Below, piece by piece: positions 12,401-27,000 of a stretch of 64,000 bases of DNA. Origin of the DNA: Pelobates cultripes (Eukaryota > Chordata > Amphibia > Anura > Pelobatidae); the NCBI GenBank assembly GCA_933207985.1, contig OW240915.1, positions 106,822,163 through 106,886,162 of the forward strand, in the 5' to 3' direction. The number at the start of each line of letters is the position of its first letter. Position 1 is the stretch's first letter. Both the position numbers and the translations under genes were made by a program. The notes beneath the pieces were generated by a model. The model worked only from the letters and a program-made list of their open reading frames with translations, had not been told where the DNA came from and did no database searches.

Positions 12401-15400
12401 CATATTTTGCTAGCGACAAAATATGCCTTGCCAGATATTGGGAAAAACGGGAGAATCCCGATCTCAACGAAATAAAAGCACAAATACATTTTCAAGCCAC
12501 TATGGAAAGGGTTGTATATTTTAATAATGGCAATATAGAAATCTATAACAGAATTTGGACACCATGGTTTGAATACCATAAACATGCCGGATAACTCTAT
12601 TAGCTATATCCTTTATCTTCCTTTATCTGGGCTATTCCTTTACTCTGTTTCTCCTTAAGAAATATGCTTTTTTATAATGGTTTGCTCAGCTGGATCCCCC
12701 TACGTCTCCAGTGACCTCTCCCTGCCCTTACACCACAATCGATTCACCCTATGTAAAATATATTTTCTAAATACTTAAACATCTTTGACTCCTAACAGTG
12801 CATATAGAAATGTGTTACATTATACACAAGGGAACTTTTATTGTAGTCCAAATGTAAACGATATAAAGAATATTATCTGTCTTGTTTGTACTGTATGACA
12901 CCAAGTATGTATTGTAATGTACATAATTTTTATGTTTGCTTTGTTATATAGAAAACTTAATAAACGTGCAAATTAATTTTAAAACAAAATTCTGTAAACT
13001 TTACTGCTGTAAACTTCAATTCTGGAGTTTATTTCATATCTCTGAGTCAATTCATTGATTTTTCTAGAGATGCATTAGGACACAGAGGTGATCACCACTA
13101 CCCATCAGCAATACTTCTCAAAGAGAATTAGCATTAAAAGCATTAAAACCATTTCTTCTCTATGAAAAGCACTCACTTTCACAGCTCAAATAAAGTGAGG
13201 AAGGGAACCTTTCCAACTCTCAATGGGGGTTTATAATAAGCTAATTTCACTTTCTCAATTCACTTTTATAAAATAAGACCAATATGCAAGGCTGTCAAAC
13301 CCCTAAATTGCTTCAGTATTATGAATTGCTTTAGGTATTTGGAGTGTACCTTTAAGATTTCACTTAATTCCTTTTATTGAGAGATTACTCAAAGCCTACA
13401 AAGATAGATACAAGAAAGCTTCATGATGGTCGATCAGCACACAAGGTAACACAGGTTACCTTAGCGCAGTGTTCACACCACTCCTGATTATTTTTAATTC
13501 AACGCATTTCAATATTAAATTATAGTTATTTGCTGTAAACAGGAAACAGATTTTACAGTAGCACCTTGGCTAATCTATCATTTTAAGCAGGTTCTGTTTC
13601 TATTTTTGTACACGCATAATAAGACAGATGCACCTACTGTGCTTAAATTATTTTAAAGAACAAAGATGCTGTGTGAAGTGATACTGTCATTATTTCAAGA
13701 GTTTTTAAATGTCACATAGTTTTGTGGGTGAATCTTGAGCTGTCAGTGAACTTCATTTGTATTTTATTTTTAGTACGACACTAATCTTGGATTTTGTTTC
13801 ATAGTTTTATTATACAATATCAGTAAAATATTCTCAAATCCACGGCAGGGTAGTTGTAATTTATAAAATATAAAGTACACCAATCAAATGGATACAGTAA
13901 GAATCTATAGTTAGTGATAGAGGGGAGAACATGTACATGTAACATTTAACCAATAATCCTGAAAAAGGACACTTTATGTTGCTGATAGTTTGTTTTCTAC
14001 ATTTTAAAACTTCAGGGATATGCTTTAGACAACAGAACCAGTTCTGGTTACTAGTGTCCCTTTAACACTTAGAAATTGGGAATATCAGTGCTAAAGTAAC
14101 AATAAACACAATCCAGAGTAAAGCTAAACTCAAAGTCAAGCCAAGCCAGGTCAGGAACAATAGAAATCCACAGGGACACAAACCTGTTTAAAAAAAAAAA
14201 AAAAAAATAGCCCCGGCACCCCTTAAAAAGGTAGAAAACTTTTTTTTTTCCAGCACTACCTGGTTTTCCATCGGAAGCATTAGGTTGGTTGAGCCAAATG
14301 CAACCCTGGTCAATCAGCATCTCCTCATGGAAATGCATTGAATCATGGGTAAAGGTCAACTGAACGTCAGTGCTTCACATTCTGCAGCACTGACCCAGGA
14401 AATACCACTAGTGGCTGACTGTCACTGGACGTGTCCCTTTTCTCTGAAAAGGCAGTGTTTACATGAAAATGCCTGCAGGGACTGACAATACTCACCAGAA
14501 CAACTACATTAAGCTGTAGTTTTTCTGGTGACTACAGTGTCCCTTTAACACTTAGAAATTGGAAATATCAGTGCTAAAGTAACAATAAACACAATCCAAG
14601 CTAAAGTCAAAGTTAAGACAAGCCAGGTCAGGAACAGTATAAATCCATGTGGTACAGGGAATAGGCAAATTTAGGGTCAGAAATCTAGCTGGGTAAAAGA
14701 AAACCAGAAAGCCTAAAACAGTCAGGACAAGCCAAAGTTTTGGTATTTTTTATTTTTACATACACATTTTTTTTGCTGCTTATTTTTTTAAAGTAGTACT
14801 GTCATGCCCTACTTGCCTTTCCCTAGTCACTTCCTCTTCTTTTCCTCTTTCCTACTTTCTTTTTTTTTAATTTGTGATCTATTTCTAACTACAACATAAC
14901 ACAAAGTAGGCACTACTTTGTCTTATGTATTTTTCCCATGTATGACTTGTGTAGACATTCGGCACAGCTACAGTGTTAATCCTGACAACCGTCATCAGAG
15001 ATGGCTGCAGGGAATTGGTTCTGTCTATGGATTGTCTTCAGGGATCCTCCATAGACCTTAATGCTGTACTCTTGCGCATGCATGAGATGCACCAGGAGCT
15101 GAAAATGACGTGCTGGAGGAAAATATCAGCACCCAGGAGGTACAGGTTCAGATAAGTAGAACGTGCCTTCCCCTGCCCCGGCCATTGAACCTCCAGTGGC
15201 AATGTCACAGTCGGGGATCTTCGCAAATATTGCAAAGTGTCCAGGTGGTGACAGTGCAGTTTTAAATTGCTTATGTCTCACGGTCATAAACGATCTTAGC
15301 AACATCTCCTGAGTACAACATTACTCAATATGTGTACTTTTGACAATTTTAATACATTCCCTTATCCTAAACCAAAACCTTAAATGCTCTCTACATATTT

Positions 15401-18400
15401 AAAGTGCTGCATGCCAGCTGACAGAGGGGAACCCCAGGTATTGATTGATTCCCTGGGGTGAGCATGAATTTAAGCATTGGATTAGCTGAGAACATTGATG
15501 ATTAGTTTGTTTTATTTTTTTCTCTCCTCCTGCAGGTGGAGGTCAGAGACCTAGATGGCCACTAGGGCACAATAGCATTAGAAATACACAACCATGACTT
15601 TGGATCAACAGCAAAAACAGATGTGAGGCTGAACTTGATGGATGCATGTCTCCTGTCATCCTGTCATGGGTCGTTAAGGGATTAAGATATTTAATACAGC
15701 ACATTAAACCATTTTACTAAACCTAAGGTACTGTATTTATTTTAGTGGGTGACATGTACCTGTGACATTGGAGAGTGAGATTGTGATATTCCCGCTGATA
15801 CACCTTCTGGCTTGAATGGATCAAAATCCAGATCTAATAACGATTCCTCTTTCATCTCCTCTGCAGCTTCATTCTGTCAAATCAAAACAAATAAAAAAAA
15901 AGGAGAATGCGAACAAAAGAAAATGGATGTATAATTACGCTCAACTAGGGGGGAAACACATGAGGCCATTTCTCATTTTCACTTGTTTTGTTGTGCTGTG
16001 CTTGAATAAACTATTTTAAGGTATTTAATGTTTCCTGACAATACTTGTGTAAGTTTCAGACAGATTGTACAACTGCTGCACCTAACAACATTTAGATATT
16101 CTACATAGTTTTACAGGAGATAGTCCTGTCCATCAGATATCAAAACCATCTAATATCAAATATAACACCATTTGAAACATTGAATCCTTCTTATATGTGA
16201 GAAAAATGGTGGTGGGCTATCTGTGCTCTAACTAACAATAACAAAGGACATTTTGACATACAACACTGGCATATCTATCCGTTTTGTCGTGAAGACCAGA
16301 TGCATTTTATAGGTTTGTTACAGATTTTTAAAAATGGACTTAGAACCATGTGATTCTGCGATTTTGAACTACTTATAGATGATTTTTTTGTAGGAAAGGA
16401 ACGTAAGTAAGAACTCAACAGATATGTTTAATTGGTTATACAACTGACCTGTGATGGAGTTGTGACATTAATCTCCGGCACAAAATTGTCTTCAAAGAAG
16501 CTTATTATGTTTTCCTGTTGTAGCTCTTTCGACGGAGTAAGTTTTGGTAATGGTGGCACAGGAGGACCTTTCCTCAGCTAATGGGAAATCGAAAATTTAA
16601 CAGTTTAGCAATTTCAGAGACCTGAAACTCATAAAGTACAGTATAGTTTAGCTAATCTAGTTGATTTGATTTATTTAAATATATATATATATATAATATA
16701 GTATTGTTTGTAATTAGGGATCAACTATTTGCAAGTAGTACTGAAAGTCTAAAACACTTTATAAAAGCAATTTCCATGTACAAACACTTGTTTTCTTAAA
16801 AGCACAACCCCTAGAAATAAGTAAAGTTAACAATGAAGATGCACAAGATTGTATAAACCTGCATGGGACTTTTGACCAACAACCCCCCTCCCCCTCACTC
16901 CCACCTTTAACTACTCAATTGCATACATGTGTTAATGTACTACTTAATATGTTGGGGCTTAAAAGGATTTTCAACTAAGCCACTTGAATTCAAAGTGACT
17001 ATAGAATTATTATTTCTTTTTTTTTCTCCATCTCAAGTTTTGACCTTAAAATTGAAATGCCAATTGATGGTATACGTATTATATTTTATTTCATGCATTC
17101 AAGATCTATTTATACATACCTGTGAAGGTGATTTTGGCCTTGCTGGTGCAGGCGATGCAGGTGCTAATGTGTGGTTGGGACTTGCTAAAGGACTAGGTAT
17201 TTGTGGGAGATCCTCAGGAGGAGATGGGGTCTTTGCAATACGGAGTGGTCCAGAATCACTGAAATTATAATACAATCATGCACAGGTTAGAATAGATTAA
17301 TAAAACCATAAAATATAGCATAGCACAATACTAAATCATATAAAGATTTCATGCATATATGTGTGTGATCTAATAGGCATTAAAGGAACACTGTGGGCAC
17401 CATAACAACTTCATCAAGATGATTTGGAAATCCGGAGCTGGAGACAATCTTTGAGGTTAAACTGTTCAAGAACGATGTAACCCCTTCAGGAAAAAAAAAA
17501 AGCACCTGATAGCCTCTTGGCACCATTTTGATGACGTTGTCATGGTGTACAGAGTGTTCCTGTTTCTGCTTGAAAACAAACAAAATATCCTTTATGTACC
17601 TTCACCAAAGAATACAATATAATGGTGGTAATTAAATTATACTCATCCAATAAATAAAGTAATTAGCCTCCCTCAGATCACTTCCCAGTCAACGACCTTA
17701 CAACAACCAAAATGTATACACAGCAAAAAGGGAAACAGCTGATAATCTAGAAATAAAAGAATACACAAAACATATAACATAATTATATGTGCTATAATAA
17801 GAGGCACTCACAAGAATGTAGTAAAAGCAGGCATTCATAAGGTCCCGCCACATCCCCATCATCTGTGGAGGCACCTTATGAATGTCTGCTTTTACTACAT
17901 TCTTGTGAGTGCATCTTATTTTAGCGCAAATAATTCTGTTTTACAGATTTACACTATGTTTTGTGTATTCTTTCATTTCTAGAGTATCAGCTTTTCCCTT
18001 TTTTGCTGTGAATAAAAAATATTATTTTACATTTGTAGACGAACTTGATTTTATATAAAAATATTAATTGTGTAATGGACAATTATATGAAATATAAAAA
18101 CTGTACACTTTCCTGTCAAGCACTTTATGTTATTTAATGTAAACCTAGACCATTTTCCAGTATATATTTCTGAAAAATAAAGAAATCTTATCGTTATTAC
18201 CCCTCAATTTTATATATTATGTAAAAATGGCCAGATATTCCAAAACCTTCACTGTGCCATAAGTTGTTTATGACTAAATGTCTCTGATGCATCCGTGGCA
18301 TTCTCAGATTATACTTTCATTGGCTGATTAGGAGCTCAAGTCTCATGTGGTGGAGATGGAGTAGTAAATTCATAGGTTAAACCTGGTATTAAAACCCTAT

Positions 18401-21040
18401 ATTTTGTTGTTTGTTTTTTGCTCTGTTTTTGTTTTTTGGGGGGGAGGGTTTCAGGTATTTTTTCATCCTATAGTGAACTTTTTAGTAACCTCAGAAAGTA
18501 AGGAGTTTCTTTGATGGCAACCATACACCTATACGCCCTGCATTTCAGTCTAGGATAAAAGAAGACGTGTCGATAGCATCTGGGTTCATGTTCTAAAACC
18601 TTTGAAACACACTTCCTCTTTTTAAGGGTAGCAAAAGGAAATTCTAAACAAAATTGATCCTTTAAGCCCTGCAAGTTGAAGATGGGATATCTGTGGATCG
18701 GATGTTTCAGCACATCCCACAGATGCTAAGGCAACAGCTTAAACTCCTATCATATTATTTAAACCATTCCTGAATTTTTTTTGCTGTGTGGCAGGGTATA
18801 TTATGCTGCTGAAAGAGGCCACTGTCATCAGGTAACACCATTGGCATGAACGGGTGTATGTGGTCTGCAACAATATCCAGGTAGGTGGTATGGGTCAAGC
18901 TAACATTCACATGAATGTCAGGACCCAAGGTTTCCCAGCAGAACATTGCCCAGAAGGCCGGCTTGCCTTCTTCCCATAGTGAATCCTGTTGCCATCTCTT
19001 TCCCAGGTAAACAATGAACACACCCAGCCACCACCTAATCTAAAAGAAAACTTGATTCATCAGGCCAAGCAACTTTTTTTCATTGTTCCATGGTCCAGTT
19101 CTGATGCTCATGTCTACATTGAAGATGTTTTCAGTGGTGGACAGGGGTCATCATGGGCACTTGACTGGTCTGCAGCTATACAGCCCCATACACAGCAAAC
19201 AGCAGTGCTCTGTGTGTTTTTTTCATCAATTTGAGCTACAAATCTTCTGTGTGATTGGACCACACCGTCTAGCCTTCGCTCCCCACGTGCATCAATAAGC
19301 CTTGGGCTTATGATCCATGACCCCGATCCCAGATTACTGGTTGTCCTTCCCTCACTAGTTTTGATCGGTACTAATCACTGCATACCATGAACACCCCACA
19401 GAACTTGCCATTTGAAAGATTCCCCGACCCAGTAGTCTAGCCATCATTATTTGGCCACTGCAAAAATTCAGATCTTTTCGCTTAACCATTTTCCTTGCTT
19501 TCAACACATGAAATTTAAGGACTGACTTTACTGCCTAAGACATTCCACCCCTTGACAATATAATCGATGTCATTCACTTCACTGTCAGTGGTTTTAATGT
19601 TGTGGCTGATCTGTGTATGGTGTTATGTAATGTAGAATTTGAATTTATAGGTATACAAAATTATATTTACTAATGTAAGAATAAACTGCAAAATACTTAT
19701 TTGCAGTACTAAACTAGAGTTTACAAACTGCTAGCATATTATAACAGCAAGAAAAAACAATTCAGCTGCTCAGGATTGCATTTTTGATATGTAAGCAAAG
19801 AAGTATTTCCTTGCTTTGCTCCAAGATTGTTAAGCTACTCACCATATTATTCTGTGAACGTGTGAAAAAAATGGAATGGTTAATGGTTACAAGAGTGAAT
19901 AATGATACAATTGCATATATAGAGTATAGTAGATATAGCACTATATACGTGTATATATGATGAATATATACAGGAATGTAGACACATAAGACACAGCATC
20001 CATTTAAATGGTTAGAAAAGAAACTCTTAATATAACATTTATGTGTTCAATAACTGTGGGATGTTGCAAATTTCCTCTTTCTGTATGACGAAAATACCAG
20101 TTTTAGCTCTATTTGGTCAATAGGACAAATTTCCATATTCAGAGGCCGGCAAATATGAATTGAGAAGAATACATGCTAGCATAAATATCTCACAACAAGG
20201 TGTCCAGTGATATGAAATGATCCTGTTTAGGCTACTGTGTCCTATATATTTGAAGTAGTAGGTTCAATACAATTAAGGGAAATTTGGCCAAGGAACAAGC
20301 ATTCAAAAGGAGGAAATATTAGAAATACAGTAAAAGCAATGAAAAGTAAGTGCAAACTCAAAGGAATACTGCAAGCACCATACACACTACAGCCCACTGT
20401 AGTGATTATGGTGCCTGGAGCGCCATGGTGCCCTTCCAGAGTAATTTGTCAAGCAGTTTTTAGAATGTTTGACAATTTACTCAGGTCCTTCATCTACCAT
20501 CTGGTCCACTTCTTCACGAGAAGCCAAATGTCTTTCCTGAGCTAAGCAGGTACAATACAGTACCACACTAATTAGTTGAGAGCCCAGCTGGCACTCTCAG
20601 CCAGTAAGAATGTCTCTGCTTGCCATGTGCTCAATGGATCTAACTGGATGCTCCTGCAAGGAGAATAAAGAAACAGAGCTGCAGCCACAGTGCCTGGAAA
20701 GACCTGGATAAGTTGTCAAACTGTTCTAAAACTGTATGACGGATTACTCTGTGAGAACTACTAAAATAGGCTGTGGAGTGTACATGTGTACATCAACTCT
20801 AAATACGTACTTCTGGCAGGGACAATATACCATCCAAAGTTGTATGTATATGTGTGTATGTGCGAAGGGCTGTCATCAGATAATTAGGGGCCCCTTACAC
20901 AGCCCCAGGACTCACCCCTGAGTCTGCCACACAGGTACCACCAGCGAGTCCTCCAAAAAAGATGCTGTGTGTGTATGGTGGATGCAGTGTGTCTGTGTAA
21001 ATTTGAGGGGAAGAATATGGGCTGTGGGGGTGAGCAGTTT

Positions 21041-21076
<36 letters not shown>

Positions 21077-24000
21077 TATATATACATTGGTTTACTCCCT
21101 CCTTCTTGCCATCATTACCTAGTGGTCCAGTGGCACAATGCAATCTCCCAACTTGCTTGTAAAGGTAAGAGTGGGCCCAGGAGACTCCAGGTTCCACCTC
21201 CAGCAGACGGCAGGTCCTTTCCTTTTAATGCGAGCCACGGCATTGTGCTACATCAGAGCATTGATCTGGTAATCTGAAGCAACGCTTTGACAGTCATGGC
21301 TCCTGTGAAGACCTGCTAGAGGTGAAAGGTAGAGTCTCCTGGGCCACGTCTTCCCTATTCTAGACCATAGTGGCGAAAGGGTGTATGTGTATATATATAT
21401 GACCTAAAAATCAAAGTACTGAAAGTACTGAAAATACCCAAGAAAGTAAAACATTTTAAACCAGAATGATCAAATTGTTTAACAGCAAGAATAGAGGACT
21501 AAATATTGATTTGGGTTTCCTGTCCCACTACCAAACACTTTACATGAACAGTCCCCCACATTATCTTACTGTTCTGTCATATGTATCAACATTTTAAAAT
21601 GCATTCCAATATGTTTATTCTATCAATATACAAAGTACTATGTGTAGACATATGCTTTCCCATACTCTTATGCATGTATGCTTATATATGTGACTGTGCA
21701 TTTATATTTGTGTATATGAGTTCACGTGCATGTATGTATATGTATGTGTTCATGTGTTTATGCGTTTGCATATGCATATTTATGTGTGTGTGTGTATAAA
21801 GTGTACCATCTTCTGCACTGTCTGCTTGGTTTTCTTTTCTTCCTCTTCCCCCTCATTCTGCTCTTCAGAAATATATTTATGACCCTCCTCGAGAATGGTG
21901 TCTATTTTCTAAGAAACCTGTTTCTTATCTGCACTCATGTCGCTTTAACCCCTGTATCACAACTCAACTTTGAATTCTATGTGTCGTCTTGCTCAGAAAT
22001 GCGTCAGACTTGAGAAAGGGAGGTTCTCCCGAAAGCTTGTCATTAAAACAATATGTTAGTCCAATAAGAAAGGTATTACAAGATACAAATTTTATCTGCT
22101 TTTTACATATATTTATATACCTAATATAATCGAGTATAAGCCGAGTTTTTCAGCACATTTTTTTGTGCTGAAAAAGCCCCCCTTTGGCTTATACTCGAGT
22201 CAAGGTCTGTATTATGGCAACTTACATTGCCATAATACAGACCAGGACCGCCGGACTCATTACAAGCCCGACGGTCCTGTTTGGGGCCGGGAACAAGCTG
22301 TTACTTACCTGTGCAGCAGCTTCGTTCATCTCCGTTCACCTCCGTTCCGTTCAGCTCCCTGTGTAAATCTCGCGAGACTCCGCGCGGCACGCAGACCGCA
22401 GAGGTGAACGGAGCTGCTGCACAGGTAAGTAACAGCTTACTCCCGGCTCCCCTCCTGTACAGCCCATGCCACTGGACCACCAGGAATTGAGATAGCCCCC
22501 ATCCCTGGCCAGGCAACAAGCCAGGCAATTGTACAAAAAAAAAAAGAAACAAATAAATATTAAAATAATAAAATAAAATATTAACAATATTAAAATAATT
22601 AAAATGATAAAATAAAATAATTACCATAGTAAAATAAAAATGCCCTCCCCCACCCAGTTTACACACACTACACAAACACACACACACTCTGCATCATATA
22701 CACACACACTGCATTCACACAAACACACGCTCTGCATTATATACACTCTGCATTACATACACACACACTCTGCATTATATACACACTCACACTGCATTCA
22801 TACAAACACACTCTGCATTATAGACACACACTGCATTCATACAAACACACACTCTGAATTATATACACACACAACGCATTCATTATATACACACACACAC
22901 TGCATTCACACAAACACACACATTCTGCATTCATTATATACACACAAACACACACACACTCTGCATTCATTATATACACACACTGTAAATAAATATTCAC
23001 TAATGTAACTTTTGGGGGATCTAATTTTATTTAGAAATTTACCAGTAGCTGCTGCATTTCCCACCCTAGGCTTATACTCGAGTCAATATGTTTTCCCAGT
23101 TTTTTGGGGTAAAATTAGGGGCCTCGGCTTATATTCGGGTCGGGCTTATACTCAAGTATATACGGTATATACTATATTTTTTTACTTTTTGTGTATATAT
23201 ATATATACTATTTTTATTTTTTACTTTTTGTAAAAATGCGTTAAAAGGATTTTTTTTTTCTTTAAATTTCCTTTTTCCAATCCAAATTAATAAAGCAAGG
23301 TGTTTTACATGAATTCCCATGTAGAGAGATTTTGGCAGACAGTGATAACCTTGTTTCAACAAATGCTGTCATAGAGTTTTAAATGTAAGAAAAGACCCAC
23401 TGGTTGATCAAGATAGCACTATTAACATCTCAAAGTTGCTGTTCATACATAATTACACAAAGAAAAATAAAGATGTGTTTTCACACATTAACTGTGAGAC
23501 TTTGATATTTTTAAAAGTGAGCAGCAATTGTACCAAATCCAACTTCTACCACTTTGTTTCCATAGACACCACAATGGCACAGTTCCTGATATAACATTTT
23601 AACATGTTTAATTACCTAGTGGGAACCATAGCTAACTTAGCCCCATTAACCCCTCAAAATAATTTTAACAAAAACTTATACAGAGAGCTGTACTTGCTTG
23701 CATTAAATCTAACATAGAAAAGCAATATTAGCAATATTAGCAATTATTTGCTGGGTAACCTGTCACCAGCCTGCTACCCCCTAATAATAATTGAGACAAA
23801 AAGCTAGCTATTTTTGAAGACATTTTTTAGTTCTGGTATGATCAGATAGTTTTGCTAGCCATCTCATATTTACAGAGGTTAGGTATTGAATGAGGAAATG
23901 AAAAGCATTGGATTTGCTTAAACCGGCAAGGGGGCGGGGCCAAACACAATTTTGGCCAATCAACACCTCCTCATAGAGATGTATTGAAGCTGTAGTTGTT

Positions 24001-27000
24001 CTGGTGACTAGTGTCCTTTTAAACAAAATTACTGATGTATTAGTATATTTCATGAAATACTTATTAAATGTCATATATTTGTAATTATGTGATATATCTC
24101 TGTAAATGTGAGCTGTAACACAGTAACATCTTGGCTCTACCTGTTCTAACAAAGGTCTATCAGTCTGAATACTTTTTTGCTAAAATTGTCATTTGAGGGA
24201 GCTACCTTCAGTGTTCCAGAACAGGCTGCTTTCCTGTACGAACTATTTATGTTCCAGACCAAACTGCGTTCCAGTGCAAACCCCTAGTGTTCCAGAGGCC
24301 CTGATCCCTGTATCCAAAGGCCTTGCTCCCTTCCTTATATTAAGTTATCTGTTTTGTAATTGTTATTCTTTTGTGTTTCTTGCATATAATACACCTTTTA
24401 TCTTTCATTTGTGTGTGAAAAATGTCTGTAACTATGTGAGATCTATGATAGAAGCCACTTGATCATGCCAGATCTAACAAAGATCTATCAGTGTGAATGA
24501 TATTTTGCCTTGAGCATGGTGCCTGGATTTACCCTTTAATCATCATTTAAGAAATGCAGACACACACAGGTACTTACCTTGGCGCACCCTGGATGGTAAA
24601 TGCCTTGTCAGAATGCTGCTCTCCTAATTTGGTCATTACTTCGTACAATTTGTGACAAAGCTGTCAAAAAAAGCAACAGTTAACACACACAGGGATTGTG
24701 GACACCAATATTAACCTGCAAGTAATGGAATAATTTTGAAAACAACACAAAACAGTACCTTCTATTGTGCCTGTGTTTTCATGATATATTGCATCATATT
24801 GCACTTCAAAAAAATTTACTTTTGTATTTTGATGTATATCAAAACTTTTGAAAGTGCGTGTGAATATTATACTGATATTGGACTATTTTCTTATTTAGTT
24901 TAACCTCTTAAGGGCCAAACTTCTTGAATAAAAGGGAATCATGACATGTCATACATGTCATGAGTCCTTAAGGGGTTAATCCGCTAGCTCTTCTAAAAGA
25001 AAATATTGTGTTTGAGAAGAATATTTTCTCATATAGGCCTTGATTTTAATATTGTTAAACAAGCTTTCAAATTATTTTTTTGCAGAACATTAAATTATTT
25101 TTATTTAAAATATTAAAAAATGTTTTTCCATTTTTCATAGTAAATCATTTTCAAAGTTTAGTCAAAAATATTAAACCATTTGTAAAAATTTATCCAACAA
25201 TATTAAATCATGGCCATGGTGTAGTTTTAGTACTGCTGTGAAATATGTTTGGTTAGCTACACTAACACACATTTATTGGCGAGTAATGATTATGTAATAA
25301 AATGTAACCTTTCTTGTTAACTACAAATTCACAAAAATAAGTCCTGCGCTCAAACTCCCACTACTCTTGGGCGGCAGCAACGACCATAGTACACATCAGC
25401 CCTAATACATACAGTAAAAACTAAAGAAAAAAGTTACAGACGCACGTCCTAAATCTCTATGCATATTTAAACAAATGGAAGTTATTTAGTAACTCCAATG
25501 ACCATTAGATGCAAGCCCACTTGCCATGTCAAGGCAAACCTCTTAGGTGGGTCCTACACTGACTATTCACCTTGCTTCCTTGAGCTTCAGGCAAAGAAAT
25601 CTATAATGAGACAGAGAGGGGTATTTTTCTAAACCCCTACATACTGATTAACCCTTAATAGGAAACACATGAGGTGGACGGCAGCATTTTAGTGAATTTG
25701 TGAAAAAGTGAAAAAAAAAAAGGGATACAGCTGTAGGTGTGCTAAATGTTCACCACAATCTTCTATGAATGACATTATATTTTGGGAAATTATGCCACAT
25801 TCATATTGCATTGTTACACTGGCATTGTCACTCCCTCTGAAAACTGAGTAATTTCAGAAAGATAAAAATCTTTATGACATACTCATAATGACTGTGTTGA
25901 AATTTCCTTGAATTTCAACCCAGTTGAGCGATATTCTGAGACAATGAAGAGACTTCTTTGTCGGAGTATTTTTCCTACGGCTGATACGTCTAGCCACTAG
26001 GCGGAGCTACCGCTCTCTATTATTTATTATTATTATTATTTATAAAGCACCAACAAATTCTTCAGTGCTGTACAATGGGTGGACTAACAGACAAGTATTT
26101 GTAACTGGTCAAGTTGGACACTCAGGATCAGAGGGTATTGAGGACAATGCTTAATGGGCTTACTTTCTAGAGGGAGTGGAAAGAAGTGACACAAAAGGTG
26201 AGGGTAAGGTAAAAAAAATAAAAAGAAGATTGCTAGAATTGTTTTGAATGAGGGCTTAGTTTTCTTAGATTTTTTCATTTTTTGATGACAGTTGCATTAG
26301 AGGAAGCAAGGTGTGGGGAGGGAAAGCTATTAACAGTTTCATTGATACGCTTGTATAACTGAGTTTTCATTAATTTTTTTGAAGGAATGGAGATTGGGTG
26401 AGAGTCTAATAACGAAGGGAAGGGAATTCCATAAAATTGTGCAGTCCTAGAGTAGTCATGAAGGTGAGCGTCAGAAGTGATAGTGCAAACTGAGGATAAA
26501 TGCAGGTTTTCGGCAGAGCATAGCGGTCTGGATGGGACATACTTGTGTATTAGAGAGGATAGGTAGGAGCAGCGTTATGTAGAGATTGGTAAGCAAGTAC
26601 CAGAATTTTAAATTGAGCCCTATATCTTATTAGAAGCCAATATATGTACTGACAGAGGGAGGCATGGGAGGTACTGGTGAACAGTTGGATGAGCCTCACC
26701 ATCACATTCATTAGCAAGTTGGGAACAAATAAGACCACTGAGAAGCAGATTGTAGCAGTCAAGGTGAGAGAAATTAGCGGCATGTTCAAGCACCTTAGCA
26801 TATCCTCGCTATTGTTTTTAGATGGAAGCGGCAGAATTTGGCAATCAACTGGACTTGAGGGGTGAAGGAGAGGTAGTGCCTAGGGAAGCACAAAACCAGG
26901 ATACACCACTGGGTACAACACGTGCACGAGGAAAGATAGGAAGTTCTGTTTTGGATGGTTAGTTTAAGATTTAAGTGAATCCAGTTAGAAATCAAGAGTG

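Noticed and set aside
21110..21370. Possible SINE
   Set aside because: The sequence looks repeat-like but shows no A/B boxes or tail that I can support.
22640..23000. His/Thr-rich 122-codon frame
   Set aside because: Translation of a CA minisatellite.
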